Source: Hetaerina americana (taxonomy: Eukaryota; Arthropoda; Insecta; Odonata; Calopterygidae). Taken from it: a DNA stretch of 64,000 nt. The stretch is taken from assembly GCA_022747635.1 (NCBI GenBank), contig JAKTNV010000004.1, forward strand, positions 88,042,552 through 88,106,551, in the 5' to 3' direction. A program made the position numbers and the translations under genes. Positions 13,011-24,390 of the stretch are shown piece after piece. Each line of letters begins with the position of its first letter. The first letter of the stretch is position 1. The notes below the pieces were generated by a model. The model was not told the origin of the DNA, made no database searches, and saw nothing but the letters and a program-made list of their open reading frames with translations.

Positions 13011-13480
13011 CGTCGGGGTACGTTCATTTATTCACCCTTCGGTTCGCCTCTGGGGCCGCGTGTTTCATTCATTCGCATCGGCTACGTTCGTGCGGGTGGT
13101 TCGGAGGGCAGAAGAGTGCAGCAAACAATCTATGGGAGTGGTCGTTCGATGACGCACTCGCCGACTCTTTTGTTTTCGACCTCATCGTCCCTGGAGGGAA
13201 GGAGACTCGGAAGGATGGACGCCCCCGATTTGGGATGCAACGCGCGTTTCCCAACCAAACGTCTTCCCCCTCCTCCCTCAACGACGCTACACCCCGCCCC
13301 CCGTATAACTAATTCGTCCATACCTCTCTCCCCCTCCCTGCAAAGGCCCTCCGGTACTTTGATCCCGCGTGGCTCCGTCCCCCCCCGACCCCCTCATCGC
13401 CACACGCACACCCTCCACTCCGCCCTTTCGGAGGCCTTTCCGACCTTTACACACGTCCTACACCCTCGATTATTTCTCCC
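13011..13480. other. CpG-containing C-rich block
   Basis: This segment is markedly richer in C and G than its surroundings and contains many CpG dinucleotides. The plus strand is strongly pyrimidine-biased from about 13260 to 13450. Open frames on both strands (13116-13559 plus, 13069-13281 minus) reflect the scarcity of AT-rich stop codons and show no domain. It could be a promoter-type CpG region; nothing in the sequence proves this. Confidence 0.4.
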
Positions 13481-14956
13481 ATTTAACGTTTGGCGAGATG
13501 CAAGAGTGGTATATGTATGCATGCATAGATGGCTAACCCTTCACGACCTTTCCTTTTGAAATCTTATGGAATACAGAAGGGAAGTAAACTCTCTTTCACT
13601 AATTTCGTCTGAACTGCCTTTTACTTGTATGTTTTTATTGCCTCTGTCACATTTTGTACGTTGCCTCACGTCTGCTCCTCTGTTCCTGAGATTCGTATTA
13701 TTTCTCTTCCTTGTCATGCCTTCGACTGTGAAACGAATTATTATAGCAATTAATGACTGGTTTCGTCATTTTGACATCATCTGTTTAATACCTAAGTGTA
13801 AATTTTACTTAATACAGCCCTTGATAGAAGCATCTAAAGGATACGTTTAGGATTTATCATAAAGTTTCTAATCATAAATGAAGAGCTGGAAATTTCCCGA
13901 CGAAGGTTTCCGCAAGTAAACACTGGCGATAAAACAATTTATCGGTTTCTCTTTCTTGATCAATGTTGCTAGACAGCGGTTTCACTGGCGTTGCAGTCAG
14001 CATCTTTTGACTTGAAGATACCGTCTTTTGGGAATACACTGAAGGCTTTGTTAAAAATAAATATTTTGGAATGTGGAATATCTATCGAATCAGATCCTTG
14101 CTAAGGGTTTATTTCAGAATTGATTTAGGAATTAGTTCCGGGTTGCCGGCAGACTACAGATCAACTTTACACTAAATATCTGACTCATGTTTGAGGGAAA
14201 TATTTTTAACTAGCCTATTTTTGCCTAACCAGCCGACTGCCTAAGAAACAACATTCCATAATACAGAAGAATAAATAAATATTTTATCATAGGTATCGAT
14301 AAAATGAAATAATTTAAAATTTCTTTCTATATGAACAGTGATAAGCTCTGATATTTCTTTCAAAATTAAACTCACTGATTTACTAACATTGAACGCTAAT
14401 GATATGGCTATGCGTATGATTTGTCATTCTTCGTAATTTTCAAGGTTTTCCTTGCTATTAGCGCATTACTTTAAACCACTGTTAGTTCAATATATGTTTT
14501 GTGAAAAGTCGTAATTCATTTTATTTATATTGGTGAATATTAGCAATTTTGACAAGTGTCGCCGACCCACCTGCAATAGTTTACATAAAACTCAAATGTC
14601 ATGATATTTTTCAACGAAATTTACAAGGAATTTGTCTACGGTACGGTTTTTTAGGTCTGCTAGTTTGAATCTAATTTAATTCACAAATCTTGCGGCCAAT
14701 TATTCCCTGCTAAAATTTCGCGCTCTTATCAAAGTTGAGAAAATATTATATTGCAAGTGCTGGTGACCTCAGTACATTCACTCTTACTATTTTATCATTT
14801 TACTTCTAGAATGATGCCATTAATTTGCACGTATGCATTTAATAATGAGGCATACATGGAGTGAAATCATTCTTCGCGTTATAAAATATAGTTTTCTTGG
14901 GTAAACATTTTATTTAAATGTCTAATTTAAAGTGCAATTACAATAAGAGTAGCATG
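13481..14956. other. AT-rich stretch, no gene recognised
   Basis: Nothing recognisable up to the TA target site of the next mariner element. Confidence 0.45.
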
Positions 14957-15005
14957 TACAGGGTTCGTACGGAAAATAAGTGTACTGAGCTCAGGAAAAA
15001 AAATG

Positions 15006-15144
15006 TATTACACTTTTACATATCTTAAGCTAATATTCCTCAAAATAGGACCCTTGTGAGTCGATACACTTGTTCCAGCGGCGTTCCCATTCCTGGAACG
15101 CTCCCGCGAAGGCATCATCGGGAACCTCTCGAAGACTCGTCGTC
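15006..15144. repeat. Direct repeat, copy 1, inside mariner
   Basis: A 139-base segment nearly identical to 15425-15562. It differs by one inserted T and one substitution. It contains the 3' end of the transposase and the adjoining untranslated part. Confidence 0.95.
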
Positions 15145-15303
15145 GACCTCTTCTCTGCCCTCCACGAACATCTTGTGCCACCGAAAGATCATGTTTCTGG
15201 ACATGGCTGACTCCCGGTAAGCCTGGTTAATCATACCGACAGTTTCGGTAGACGATTTCCCAAGCTTTACCGCAAATTTGATGGAATAACGCTGCTTCGG
15301 CAT
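15115..15303 (-). pseudogene. mariner transposase N-terminal fragment
   Basis: An ATG at 15303 opens MPKQRYSIKFAVKLGKSST, then ETVGMINQAYRESAMSRNMI and FRWHKMFVEGREEVDDE, the first helix-turn-helix of a mariner transposase. After VDDE the frame jumps to SSRGSR and a stop, because an internal deletion joins it to the C-terminal REVPDDAFAG region, read here out of frame. The open frame extends upstream to 15357, but MPKQR is the better start by family comparison. It lies downstream of the C-terminal half of the same element, the reverse of the normal order. Confidence 0.88.
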
Positions 15304-15424
15304 CGCGTTCCGTGACGGGGGGCGAGCGTGGAGGTTCGCGTTAACAGAGCTCCTCACTACACCACAGCTCAGAGCCGACTGCCTTTTTCAGCGTCGCTTG
15401 CCAACATACCCCCTCCAATCGCAT

Positions 15425-15562
15425 TATTACACTTTTACATATCTTAAGCTAATATTCCTCAAAATAGGACCCTTGTGAGTCGATACACTTGTCCAGCGGC
15501 GTTCCCATTCCTGGAACGCTCCCGCGAAGGCATCATCGGGAACCTCTCGAAGACACGTCGTC
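15425..15562. repeat. Direct repeat, copy 2, inside mariner
   Basis: A 138-base partner of 15006-15144, offset by 419 bases. The near-identity shows that the duplication is recent or has been kept alike by gene conversion. Confidence 0.95.
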
Positions 15563-15897
15563 ACGGCCTGTTTGACGGCGTCCAAAGTCCCGTATCGCAT
15601 TCCTTTCAAACTCCTCTTTATCTTCGGGAACAGAAAGAAGTCCGGTGGTGCCAAGTCCGGGCTGTAGGGCGGGTGCGGCAGCGTTGCCACGCCGTGCTTG
15701 GCCAAAAAGTCCGACACGACAAGCGCGGTGTGAGACGGCGCATTGTCGTGATGCAGCCGCCAGATGTTTTTGATCGCTGGCCGGACGCGGGTGACTCGTT
15801 TTCGAAGCCTGTCGAGCACTTGGACGTAAAATGCAGCATTTACAGTTTGTCGTTCAGGTACAAATTCGTAGTGGACGACTCCCCTTTTGTCAAAAAA
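15427..15897 (-). pseudogene. mariner transposase C-terminal half, frame open
   Basis: An uninterrupted minus-strand frame of about 156 codons begins in FDKRGVVHYEFVPERQTVN. It contains WRLHHDNAPSHTALVV with the second catalytic Asp, and PYSPDLAPPDFFLFPKIK with the third Asp 34 residues later, the mariner D,D34D spacing. It finishes with WERRWTSVSTHKGPIL and a stop at about 15427. The N-terminal DNA-binding domain and the first catalytic Asp are missing from this segment. There is no natural start codon in its proper place, so no functional enzyme can be made. It is better preserved than the other mariner copies here, which suggests a younger element. Confidence 0.9.
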
Positions 15898-15939
15898 GAG
15901 GAAAAAATCAGTACACTTATTTTCCGGACGAACCCTCTA

Positions 15940-17055
15940 TCTGAAACTGCAACTGAGGAAATAAGTGCATTTTCTTGAATGACCTCAAATTTGTGCCAAA
16001 AAAATTGTCATTTTCAGTCGATAAAATGTTGCACAGACTTCTTATCAAGCTAAAAGGATAGACACTCCCATCTTGGATCAAATTACCTACGATTTAAAAT
16101 TTGAGAGAATTTGAAGCGCATTAGATTGATAGTAACATCATGTTGTTAATATCTGTAAAATTATTAACAACGTAATGCTTATTTTATTTCCGGACAATTT
16201 TCTTGGCAAAATTTATTACCTCGAAAAATTAAATTTAAATACCTCAGCTCGTTAACCCTTTGAAAATGATTACGAAATATGGCTTATTTTCATTAATCCT
16301 TTTATTGTGGGTGTATTCCATATAAATAGTTGTATTCCTATCTTTCTATCACCGAATGAGAGAGGAGTTATTTACATATCTGTATACAGAGTAATGGACA
16401 CTCAAAGAAATACAGTACCCATTGACCGGAGATGATCATTCTTGTATCGTTTTGTGTGATTTTTTGTCCAAAAAAGTGCGAAACAGCCTTAAAAAAATAT
16501 TTTTTACCATGTAGCAGCTCTGATACACACATGTTGGCAGAGTGAAAACATCCTCAATTTTGAAATTTGAATTGGGCAATTGGGTATATGATCAACTTGA
16601 AGCCATGCTCATTGCAATATCATTTAATCACCTTCTCACCTCTGCGCTTGGTGGTGGTAAATATTTCAGTGGATGATCAGTTTGTAGAGAAATTGGTGGT
16701 GTACCCATGATGTAAATGCAGTGCTCGCCGTTGTTTCGATTGCTGTATTTGAACGCAGAAAAGTAGAAGTCCGTAGGAGAACTTTAAAAAAAGCAGGACT
16801 AAGTCGGTTGGATGTCCAATTATAATGTGGATTTATTAATACATTTGCACATTACTACATTTCTTTATTTTTACATTTATAAATAACCAAATTGCATAAC
16901 TACCTTTTGTTGACAACAGAATAATTATAGTGCTCAAAATTCCATTTCACCTTTCCGCTACCGCCCTAAACCTTGGCTACACTTACCTATTTAGCTGCCA
17001 CGGCTCCAGAAAAATCAAAAGTTATCGGCTATTCTAATAACTATATTAGTACCCT
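15940..17055. other. AT-rich stretch, no gene recognised
   Basis: No supported gene or repeat between the mariner and the TA-microsatellite cluster. Confidence 0.45.
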
Positions 17056-17106
17056 AAATATATGTGTGTACATAAAATAAATATATATATACATATAAAT
17101 ATATAC

Positions 17107-17141
<35 letters not shown>

Positions 17142-17236
17142 TATATATATATATAGAAACACAAAAAAAGAAGAACACTCACACGTATTTTCTTGATATT
17201 TCGACGGAAACAATCCGTCTTCATCTGAAGATATAT

Positions 17237-17317
<81 letters not shown>

Positions 17318-17450
17318 TTTATATATATATCTTGTATACATATCATATGTATATATATTTTATATATATATCGTGTATATATATCTATGTATACATATAC
17401 ACACCACATGCATATACATAGATATAAGAATATTTGTATCTGTATATAAA
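17056..17450. repeat. (TA)n microsatellite cluster
   Basis: Pure or nearly pure TA runs occupy about 17110-17155 and 17239-17315, followed by interrupted TA-rich sequence to about 17420. Between the two runs sits a unique 80-base segment (17156-17238) that includes a GATGA-hairpin-GAAA motif. Open frames made of repeated Tyr-Ile on the minus strand are artefacts of the TA run. Length is likely to vary between individuals and assemblies. Confidence 0.95.
17199..17227 (-). other. GATGA-hairpin-GAAA motif, copy 4
   Basis: On the minus strand CAGATGA (17227-17221), one base, GACGG/CCGTC stem strands around a 7-base loop, then GAAA. The stem differs from the other copies but remains fully paired. 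No AATAAAG follows in this copy. The downstream stretch (AAATACGTGTGAGTG) leads to a GTGTTTC string beside the TA run. Confidence 0.5.
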
Positions 17451-17489
17451 GAGAATTTTTAATTATCACCAGTATTACGATCATAAAGA

Positions 17490-17910
17490 GGTGTGTCCAA
17501 TCCATATAGTTCTTTCTCCTTTCCCGTAGTTCTCCATATGTTCATTTTGTTTTGTTCTGTATACTCTCTCGTTCCTCACTTTATCTGTCCGTTTAATCTT
17601 CAGGATTTTCCATCCCATCCCTTTTATCCCCAACTGGTCCACTCTTTTAATCTTTCATATCTCTGATCCGTAGAGTATCTATCACATGTCGAATGTTTTG
17701 GCAAATTATTTCATTATTGAAATAAGAGTCGAGTTTTCCCGGTGAATAGCATGGAGGAAGTTCTCAGCAGCCTCAGGTTGTTTGAACATTTTAGGTATCT
17801 CCTCTTCATGAGCGTCTTCTTAGCTTTAGCTATTCTTCGCTTGATATCGGTCGAGCTTTCTCCAACCCAGGTTACACTGCTCTCTAGGAATATCAGGGAT
17901 GCCTATACAT
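17490..17910 (-). pseudogene. LINE reverse-transcriptase C-terminal relic
   Basis: The minus-strand frame from about 17895 reads SSVTWVGESSTDIKRRIAKA, then KKTLMKRRYLKCSNNLRLLR. This is the post-palm region of a non-LTR reverse transcriptase (YLGS-x-VT-x-DGRS-x-x-DI-x-x-RIA-x-AK block). Further on, out of frame, weaker similarity to the thumb region ends near 17490. Stops and frame changes make it non-functional. It belongs to the same broad LINE type as the relics at 3.2, 21.3 and 38.9 kb but is in the opposite orientation. Confidence 0.75.
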
Positions 17911-18200
17911 AATACGAACCCCAACATTTTGCGGTAGGAGGGTTCACGAATATAAGATTAGAGAGATAGTGTGCAAGACTGACAGGTTTGGAATGTCATT
18001 TTTTCCAAGGACGATAAGATACCAGAAGGCTTGTAGTCGAAATCTCCTATGAGTCAGTTCGATACAATAAGTATTAACCTACAAGGTGGAGACTGCGCGT
18101 GGTTATAAAAATATTTTTTTTGCATGTTCCCCCTACCTCCCCCCACCCATTGGGAAAACCCCAACCACCTTATCCCTTACCCTTGCCTCCTGGTGCTTCG
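17911..18200. other. Unassigned spacer
   Basis: No recognisable content; C-rich from about 18125 to 18200. Confidence 0.4.
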
Positions 18201-18255
18201 CTCCCTGCCACACACCTTTTTGGTGGCTCGCAGGGTATTGATGTAGATGTAGACC
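18201..18255 (+). repeat. Small hairpin repeat, copy 1
   Basis: CCCTGC (18203-18208) pairs with GCAGGG (18230-18235), with an inner CACC/GGTG pair between them. The hairpin is followed by TATTGATGTAGATGTAGA. At least five other loci (18.64, 22.76, 23.73, 54.58 and 60.18 kb) share the CTGCCACACACC-type arm, the returning arm and the GTATTxATGTA tail. Confidence 0.75.
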
Positions 18256-18639
18256 TCAAACACTTGCTGCTAATACCAAATGTGACCTCACTGAAGTGTA
18301 GTATCACCTATATCTTATTTCTTTGTACCATATTCCTACCACCCGTTTGATATAACGTATCTTCTTTAGGGTTGACCCGCATGTTCACCTGATTTGTCTC
18401 AGCGACCAAGTTTCCTTAACTACTCTCCTTCACTACGATACTATGCTCCATTTTAAAATTTTCGCTAGTATTTTCAGTAAATCTTTACTTGAGATTCTGC
18501 TTGAAGATGCTGAGAGTTATACACATCCCTATATATTCATCAACTTGCGCATATCTTGTTTTTCCGTTTACTCTCCTATCTTACCCATCCAACTCCTAAC
18601 GACTCCCCGCGGACATTTCAATGATGCTCTCCTGACACG
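18256..18639. other. Unassigned spacer
   Basis: No recognisable gene. A 90-codon open frame (18443-18715) has no motif and runs into the next hairpin repeat. Confidence 0.4.
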
Positions 18640-18682
18640 TCCTGCCACACACCCTCGTGGAGGTCCGCAGAGTATTGCGGCC
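18640..18682 (+). repeat. Small hairpin repeat, copy 2
   Basis: TCCTGCCACACACC, then GTGGAGGTCCGCAGAGTATT: the same arm and tail as the copy at 18.2 kb, but the TGTAGATG tail is lost or diverged. Confidence 0.6.
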
Positions 18683-19705
18683 ATGCATATGTCGGTTGCA
18701 CATCGAAACAATTAATTGGATACCTGTCTGGCGGCCGAGGATTCTATTGCGCCGTCTTATTGATTTCCGCATTCCAATTAAGGCAACCAATTCCAATGGT
18801 GCTAGTCATCTCCACGCGGCTTGCGTTTATCGGATCCCTGCATCCCTCTCACTCTTCCTCCTCTCCCCATCCTCTTCTCATCTCGCTTAGAAACCCTTCC
18901 CTCTACCCGTTCACACGATAGCATCTCCCAGGAGTACCCCTTCATAATAATTTTAAAATGTCCAAGGAAAGTTCACCAATGTTATAAATATTCAATTGCT
19001 TTCAACAGTAGTAAAAAAGTGATATTATATTATCTTGATCATAAAACTTTTGAGTGATCTTTGACATAATATCTGTGTTGTGGTACCCGTCGTTATAAAT
19101 AACTGCATTCATACCCAATAAATGAGTATAGTTCACATTTTCTAAGCTAAATGAAATTCGAGCTGAAATACAAAAGATGTTTAGGAGAAACGAATTATAT
19201 CCAGAAAAAATATCAATGTCGTCTCAAGAAATTGCTTGAGATTCCGTCATATTTAGAAACTCATTTCACAGTTAAACATATTTTATTCTCACAGGTGACA
19301 TATCAAAAATAATTGAAATCATCTGGACAAAAGATCGCCTGAATACATGGAGTTTTGGTTCAAATAGTTTTTTTTAATAGTTTTTTGTTCTTTTTAACTA
19401 ATTGTATGCAGTGTTAGAAAGAGTGGCACCACTTCAAATAAAAAAGTTAAAATACCTTAAGTGCACAGGCGTAAATGGAGCAAACTTAGCTTAGCATGGC
19501 ATAATGGATATGAATGTTTTATCAATTATCTATTTTCACGTGCCTTTTTGAGTTATTTCTAATTTAAATTTTATATCAAATTAATATAGGCTTCATAATA
19601 TTTGCATATGCACTTCCTCTGAAAGCAAATATGAAAGCAGTAACTTAATTTCGACTGAACCTTTGCACACTATATATAACTTTCCCTGAAGATATGGTAT
19701 ACTTG
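18683..19705. other. AT-rich stretch, no gene recognised
   Basis: Nothing recognisable apart from a short C/T-rich tract near 18840-18890. Confidence 0.45.
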
Positions 19706-20105
19706 CTACCAATGAGTTAGAATTTCCAAAGGGGAATTTTCCGCCCCACGCTTCTCGACAACATCGAACGGCCCATGCCGCAATTCACCTTTCAGGGACT
19801 TCTCTCCCCCTCCCCCCACTCTGTTCGTCCCACCCTCCTTTACCGGCCACCCACGTCCCTCGTCTTCTCTTTGACGTCTCCCCTTTGGAGTGTCTCCCTC
19901 CCATTTCATCTCCATATTTTTAATCCTCCCTTTGAGTTCTCTAGTTTTTATCTTTTTAGCTCCAGTGATGGGTTTTAATTTGGGAGGGGAGCCCGCGGTC
20001 AAATAGGTCCCCTCCTTCCGCCCTGATCCCACCTCGCCGGAAAAATGCCGCCGCTCTTTCACTCTTCCCACCCGATCTCACTCCTTGCAACCCTCCCACG
20101 TTTTC
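19706..20105. other. Pyrimidine-rich CpG block
   Basis: The plus strand is dominated by C and T with CpG dinucleotides. The complementary strand holds a 121-codon open frame (19706-20071) of Lys/Arg/Gly/Glu-rich low-complexity sequence, typical of purine-rich DNA rather than of a protein family. Confidence 0.45.
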
Positions 20106-21289
20106 TGTTGGCCAACTAGCGTTTATTTAAAAAAAGTGATCATATGCTGGCTTCGAGTATTCATGCACGCTCGATTTTTCAGGCAATTAAAAGCATTTCC
20201 GTAGCGGATCATCCATGCATCATTCCGGAAAGGCACTTCGACTGGGAGTACACCACATTGGAGCGGTAGACCGTTTATACAGCCAACACTGTGCTCGTGA
20301 GGTTTCTCTCTCAAGTTCTGACTGTTATATTTGGTTTGGTTTTATTTTATTTGCGAGATTATTCTCAGCTATAGAGAGGAGTGAGAAATTTTGTTCAAAT
20401 TGTACCTTACGCTAATTACATGTTGAATAGGAATTAACATTTAAGTGCAAATTATTGTATAATGATGAAAAATATTAATAATATTACCACAAACCGAACG
20501 AAAGTGGGATAAGGATACTTTGACTCTTTAAAATTTCCTTAAGTATTAAATAGAATAGGGATTTGAAAATATCAGCTCTCAGAAGAACGGAGTAGGAAAA
20601 TATTACCAATAAATCAAAGTAAACGATGTTTTTCTTACATTATAATAATCTTGGTTTTTTTCATTCATCGATTGATAGCATAGATATTTTCTCAATGCAT
20701 CAACTCTCGACTGGTCTTCTGGCTATTCTCCTTCATTCTAACTCACGAGTGTCAAAATTCCTTCCTAATTTTTATTTCACACGGTTAATTCGCTGTTTTT
20801 TACTGCCATCATTTTAGCTGTTTAGTGACCCAAAATTAGATTGTACAAAATACATTGTCAATAACATATCTTTATATATTAATCTTCGATTAATTTGGTT
20901 CTTTTTGAATTTATAATTTTTATTTTTTAATTTTCATTCCTAAATTTGGTTTGGTGAAATTTTCAGTGAAATGATGTGCCTCCTCATTTGTTATGGAGAC
21001 GATAACAAAGATGGGCGTATGCCCTTGCGGTGACTGGCGGTATTTTGTTTGGGTGTCGATGACAAAGAAATTAAAGACACCACATGTAGCATCCAATGTT
21101 CACATGGCATATCTTCTAATTTTCGGAGCGGTTTTATGGATTCGCATTTTGTATGTGCAACTGCTATTCCAAAGAATACATCCGTTTACTCGTAGTAATA
21201 AACCCGCTGATTGTTTTTTGTTGTTGGTGACCCCAGCGTGTGTAACTGACTCATTACTCTGTAATAAGGGTAAGTAACAAAGCCAAAGA
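20106..21289. other. AT-rich stretch, no gene recognised
   Basis: A 94-codon plus-strand frame (20993-21277) and an overlapping minus-strand frame (21100-21297) have somewhat protein-like composition, but I recognise no family. It ends just before a LINE tail, so it may be retroelement-derived. Confidence 0.4.
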
Positions 21290-21520
21290 AGTGCCAAAAA
21301 TGGTGAGTGAGGAGAGAGGACTGTTGAGAGAAGTGAAAAGGAGGCAGAATAGATATATTCAGAGCGTTTTGATTGGCGATGATATGTTGAAGATAGTGAT
21401 AGAGGTGAGAACGTTGGGCAAACGAATCAGGGGAAGAAATTGGAGAGGCATATTGGATGGAACGAAGGGAGGAAAGGAGTGTACAGAAATGAAGAGGAAT
21501 TACTATAGTGCCCGGTTTCA
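21290..21520 (+). pseudogene. LINE ORF2 extreme C-terminus (relic)
   Basis: The plus frame reads KMVSEERGLLREVKRRQNRY, then IQSVLIGDDMLKIVIEVRTL and GKRIRGRNWRGILDG. It matches the final block of arthropod LINE ORF2 proteins: EER-LL-E-x-RRR, RWIGHVLRGD, LLK, EGR-x-x-GKR-x-RGR-x-R. It starts where the fragment at 3.4 kb leaves off, so the two are different parts of one LINE type. No RT catalytic region is present. The typical GHVLRGDD is degraded to QSVLIGDD. Confidence 0.72.
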
Positions 21521-22755
21521 GGTTGTGTTTAGGTTATTCGGAAATTTACAGGTTTAGTCCAATCGAAACCTACCTTATCCGATAGAATACCAAAAAGAAA
21601 AGGGGGCAGTCCATTTCCCTGTACTACTATTCTGTGCCCCCCAAAGTTCTGATAACATGAAATTCTAGATTTTCCGAATGACATTATCACATGGCATCAC
21701 CAAGGAATTAATCTGGACCGTGTGGCCACTAATCGTTATATATGCCCACTGTACTACCACCCCTATAGCATAATTCACGTGCCTGAAGTCTTCTTCCTGT
21801 TCTTCAAAATCATTTTCATTAACGATATCATAATCTTATAAACTTAATGTAATGAAATCTATCCTTAAGAACTCCAAATTATGATATACCGTTGGCAAAA
21901 ATATTTTTCACAAATAAATTTCAGCATTAAAATTTTGGAAGAATTTATTCTTTGCAGTTAAAAAGCACTCGTGCGTTATAAGTAATAATTCGGCAATTTA
22001 AAACGTGTTTCTCTCGTCAGTTGAATAACATGTGAGTGAAACATTGTGGGTTTCTTTTAGAATTGGGGAGGAAAAGAAATTCTCCATTTCAGGACAAAAG
22101 TGTTGCAGAAAAAATCTTTCAAGGAGTCCATTAAACACCCGGCACAGCAAAACTTCGGGAATGTCTTTATTGGGATTAGTTTTCCTGTACTTTTTTTTAC
22201 TGTCTACAACTTCCGGCCTTTTAAGACCACGAATCAGCATATTGGGGTTCTTAGAAACTGCTTCTTTTGTTCCTCAATTTAGATTTACTTTTGTGCCTCA
22301 TTTCCTTTTTCAACTGCCTCGGCGGTGCATCCCGGGGTGAAAGTCGGAGGGTGAGACACGGGTCATTCCGTAGGAACCAGGGGGTGCACTAGAGATGGGG
22401 AGGCCAGCAATTTAGAGTACTGGATTTCCCTTCTAGCAACAGCCCCCATGACATTCGGTCCCCACGATTGTCCCCGTCAGTGCGTAGTCACATAAAGGCC
22501 CGTTATTTTATTAGATCTCCGCTGTATCACCAGTTTTTCCTCTATCTCAGTCCTTCAAATCTTCTGACCTTTATTATTATCGCAAAAAAAGCAATTTCCT
22601 TAACCAACCTTAAGTTCTATTCATGGATGAAAAAGCCGAATTTGCCACTAATACTTAATGTTTTTAGAATTTCTATTTTTTATAGCCGCTTACGAAGTGT
22701 TTTTTTATGTGAATTTATAAAATGGAGCTTTTATTATTCTTATCATAACGACTGC
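21521..22755. other. Unassigned spacer
   Basis: No supported gene. Open frames at 22032-22340 (plus) and 21998-22240 (minus) overlap each other and carry no motif. Confidence 0.4.
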
Positions 22756-22822
22756 ACATCTACATCTGAATACATAATACCCTGCCAGTCCCCGCGAGGG
22801 TGGGAAGCGGGGGGTGTCACCC
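22756..22822 (-). repeat. Small hairpin repeat, copy 3
   Basis: Minus strand: CCCCGCTTCCCACC, CGCGGGGA, then CTGGCAGGGTATTATGTA and CAGATGTAGATGT. Inner CCCCGC/GCGGGG pairing is conserved even though the bases differ from other copies. Confidence 0.7.
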
Positions 22823-23730
22823 GTAAAATAGAATAAAAATAGATACAAAAAAATTATGCTATCCCTACACAAATATTAGTTTGATCATGCACTCGATAAA
22901 TTTTAATCACATGTAAAAGGAAGTGCTTAAATCTTTTGAAAGTACTGTATTGCCTATTAAAATTGTAAAAACTATACATCCATCCAGATAGCTGAATTCT
23001 ATATAATTTTCCTTACGTCAGGACAAAAGGGTTTTTGAATTTCAACTTGTAAATGCTTCTCACAGAGGTTTGTCAGGTTATTATACCCTTAAGCATATTC
23101 TGTTTCTACATTAAAATACTATATTTAAGTACTTCTTATCTCTTTTTTAATGATGAATTCCGAGAAATAAGTTCAAACACAATTTTTCTGGGTAATTTTA
23201 TCTCTGCGGTCAATTTTCTCAAAATTTCCATGGTTATTTTAATTCTCTTTTTGCAATTTTTAAAATTATTTTAATCGTAATATCATTCAAAGCAGATTAT
23301 TAGTAATTCCCTATTATATTCCTAGCACGTGCCCACGAATTAACTGCTAAAACCTTAATTCCTAAGGTATTAACCGTTCGCAAAAAACGAGAAGATTTTT
23401 ACACTAAAATTCCTGCATTTCTGTGCAAAACAGCATGCCACTGTGTTTAAGCAACTATCACGACATATCCAGAAGTACTATTTATTTCTTGACGTGATTT
23501 TCAGGGTATGTTTTTGGATAAGTTCAGAGAATATTTCTTATATTACTAAATTTATCAATTTGTATTTTGTTCTTTTTCGTGGCCGAAGTTATAAATGTTG
23601 GTGAGAGTGCTTTGCAGCAACCTTTTCGTGCTTGCCTATTCTTTACAGTAAACGTGAGGTCTGTACACATGGGTGTGTTTGACTAACATGAAATTACTGA
23701 GATCCGTATAACAGTAACAGAGCTTTTTTT
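22823..23730. other. AT-rich stretch, no gene recognised
   Basis: Nothing recognisable. A 73-codon hydrophobic open frame (23053-23274) is consistent with T-rich DNA. Confidence 0.45.
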
Positions 23731-23782
23731 GTATTTACATAATACCCTGCTAGCCACCATCAGGGTGTGTGGTAGCTTATGG
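23731..23782 (-). repeat. Small hairpin repeat, copy 4
   Basis: Minus strand: AGCTACCACACACCCTGATG, then GTGGCTAGCAGGGTATTATG. CTACCAC and GTGGCTAG form the paired arms. The downstream TGTAAATAC is a decayed TGTAGATG tail. Confidence 0.7.
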
Positions 23783-24390
23783 TTACACACCAGACTAATT
23801 TTGACCCTAAATACGTTCCCCTCATAGCGCGTTCGGACCACGTTATTTTTATCCCTTGTTGTTCGTGGAAAAAATGTCAACTTCAACCTATCTGCGCTAC
23901 ACTTTATCTCTCTAATTTTGGCTTTCTCTTAGCTTCCTTTTTAATTTTTCCCAAGCGTCAACGGATATAGCGTGATAGCTAGGGATATTATGAAGTAATA
24001 TATAAGGAAAATATAAAATTTGATAAGAAAAATATAAATTTTAGCCTTTTCTCTTTTGATGCCACTTTATTGTGAGCCGAAAATATTAAATCAAAATTTT
24101 ATCGAGATCTAGAATAATTCTGCATTCCAGTGGAGGGGTGATCCATCAAGATCGAGTAAATTCATTCCCTTTGTAACGTAAAGGGATTAGAGGGAACTCT
24201 CATTAAAAGTTTTCGTTCACCTCCACGGATATTTCGGGAAGGAGAGCGTGGGAGACAAAATTGAAAATTCTCTTGGATTCGAGCGCCCGGATCAGCTCAT
24301 TGAGTAGGTAAAACTATCTCTACGTTCTGAGAATAGCAACGACTCAAATAAGTTGAGGAGAATGAAAAAGGGCGAAGGGAGTAAAAAAAA
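23783..24390. other. Unassigned spacer
   Basis: No gene or repeat recognised. Confidence 0.4.

Larger units (their letters stand above)
14959..15937 (-). mobile_element. Scrambled non-autonomous mariner element
   Basis: The unit is flanked by TA at 14957-14958 and 15938-15939. Its ends are 30-base inverted repeats with two mismatches (core GGAAAATAAGTGTACTGA). Inside, on the minus strand, the order of transposase parts is reversed. The end at 15937 runs straight into the C-terminal catalytic half (about 15895 to 15427). This is followed by a 5'-leader-like segment and the N-terminal half (15303 to about 15144), which is fused to the last part of the C-terminus and the 3' end. A 139/138-bp direct repeat (15006-15144 and 15425-15562) marks the duplicated 3' part. 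Good ends around a jumbled interior suggest that the rearranged unit moved as one block with transposase supplied elsewhere. Confidence 0.9.

Noticed and set aside
17141..17505. Long Tyr-Ile open frames on the minus strand
   Set aside because: They are translations of the (TA)n microsatellite, with no coding meaning.
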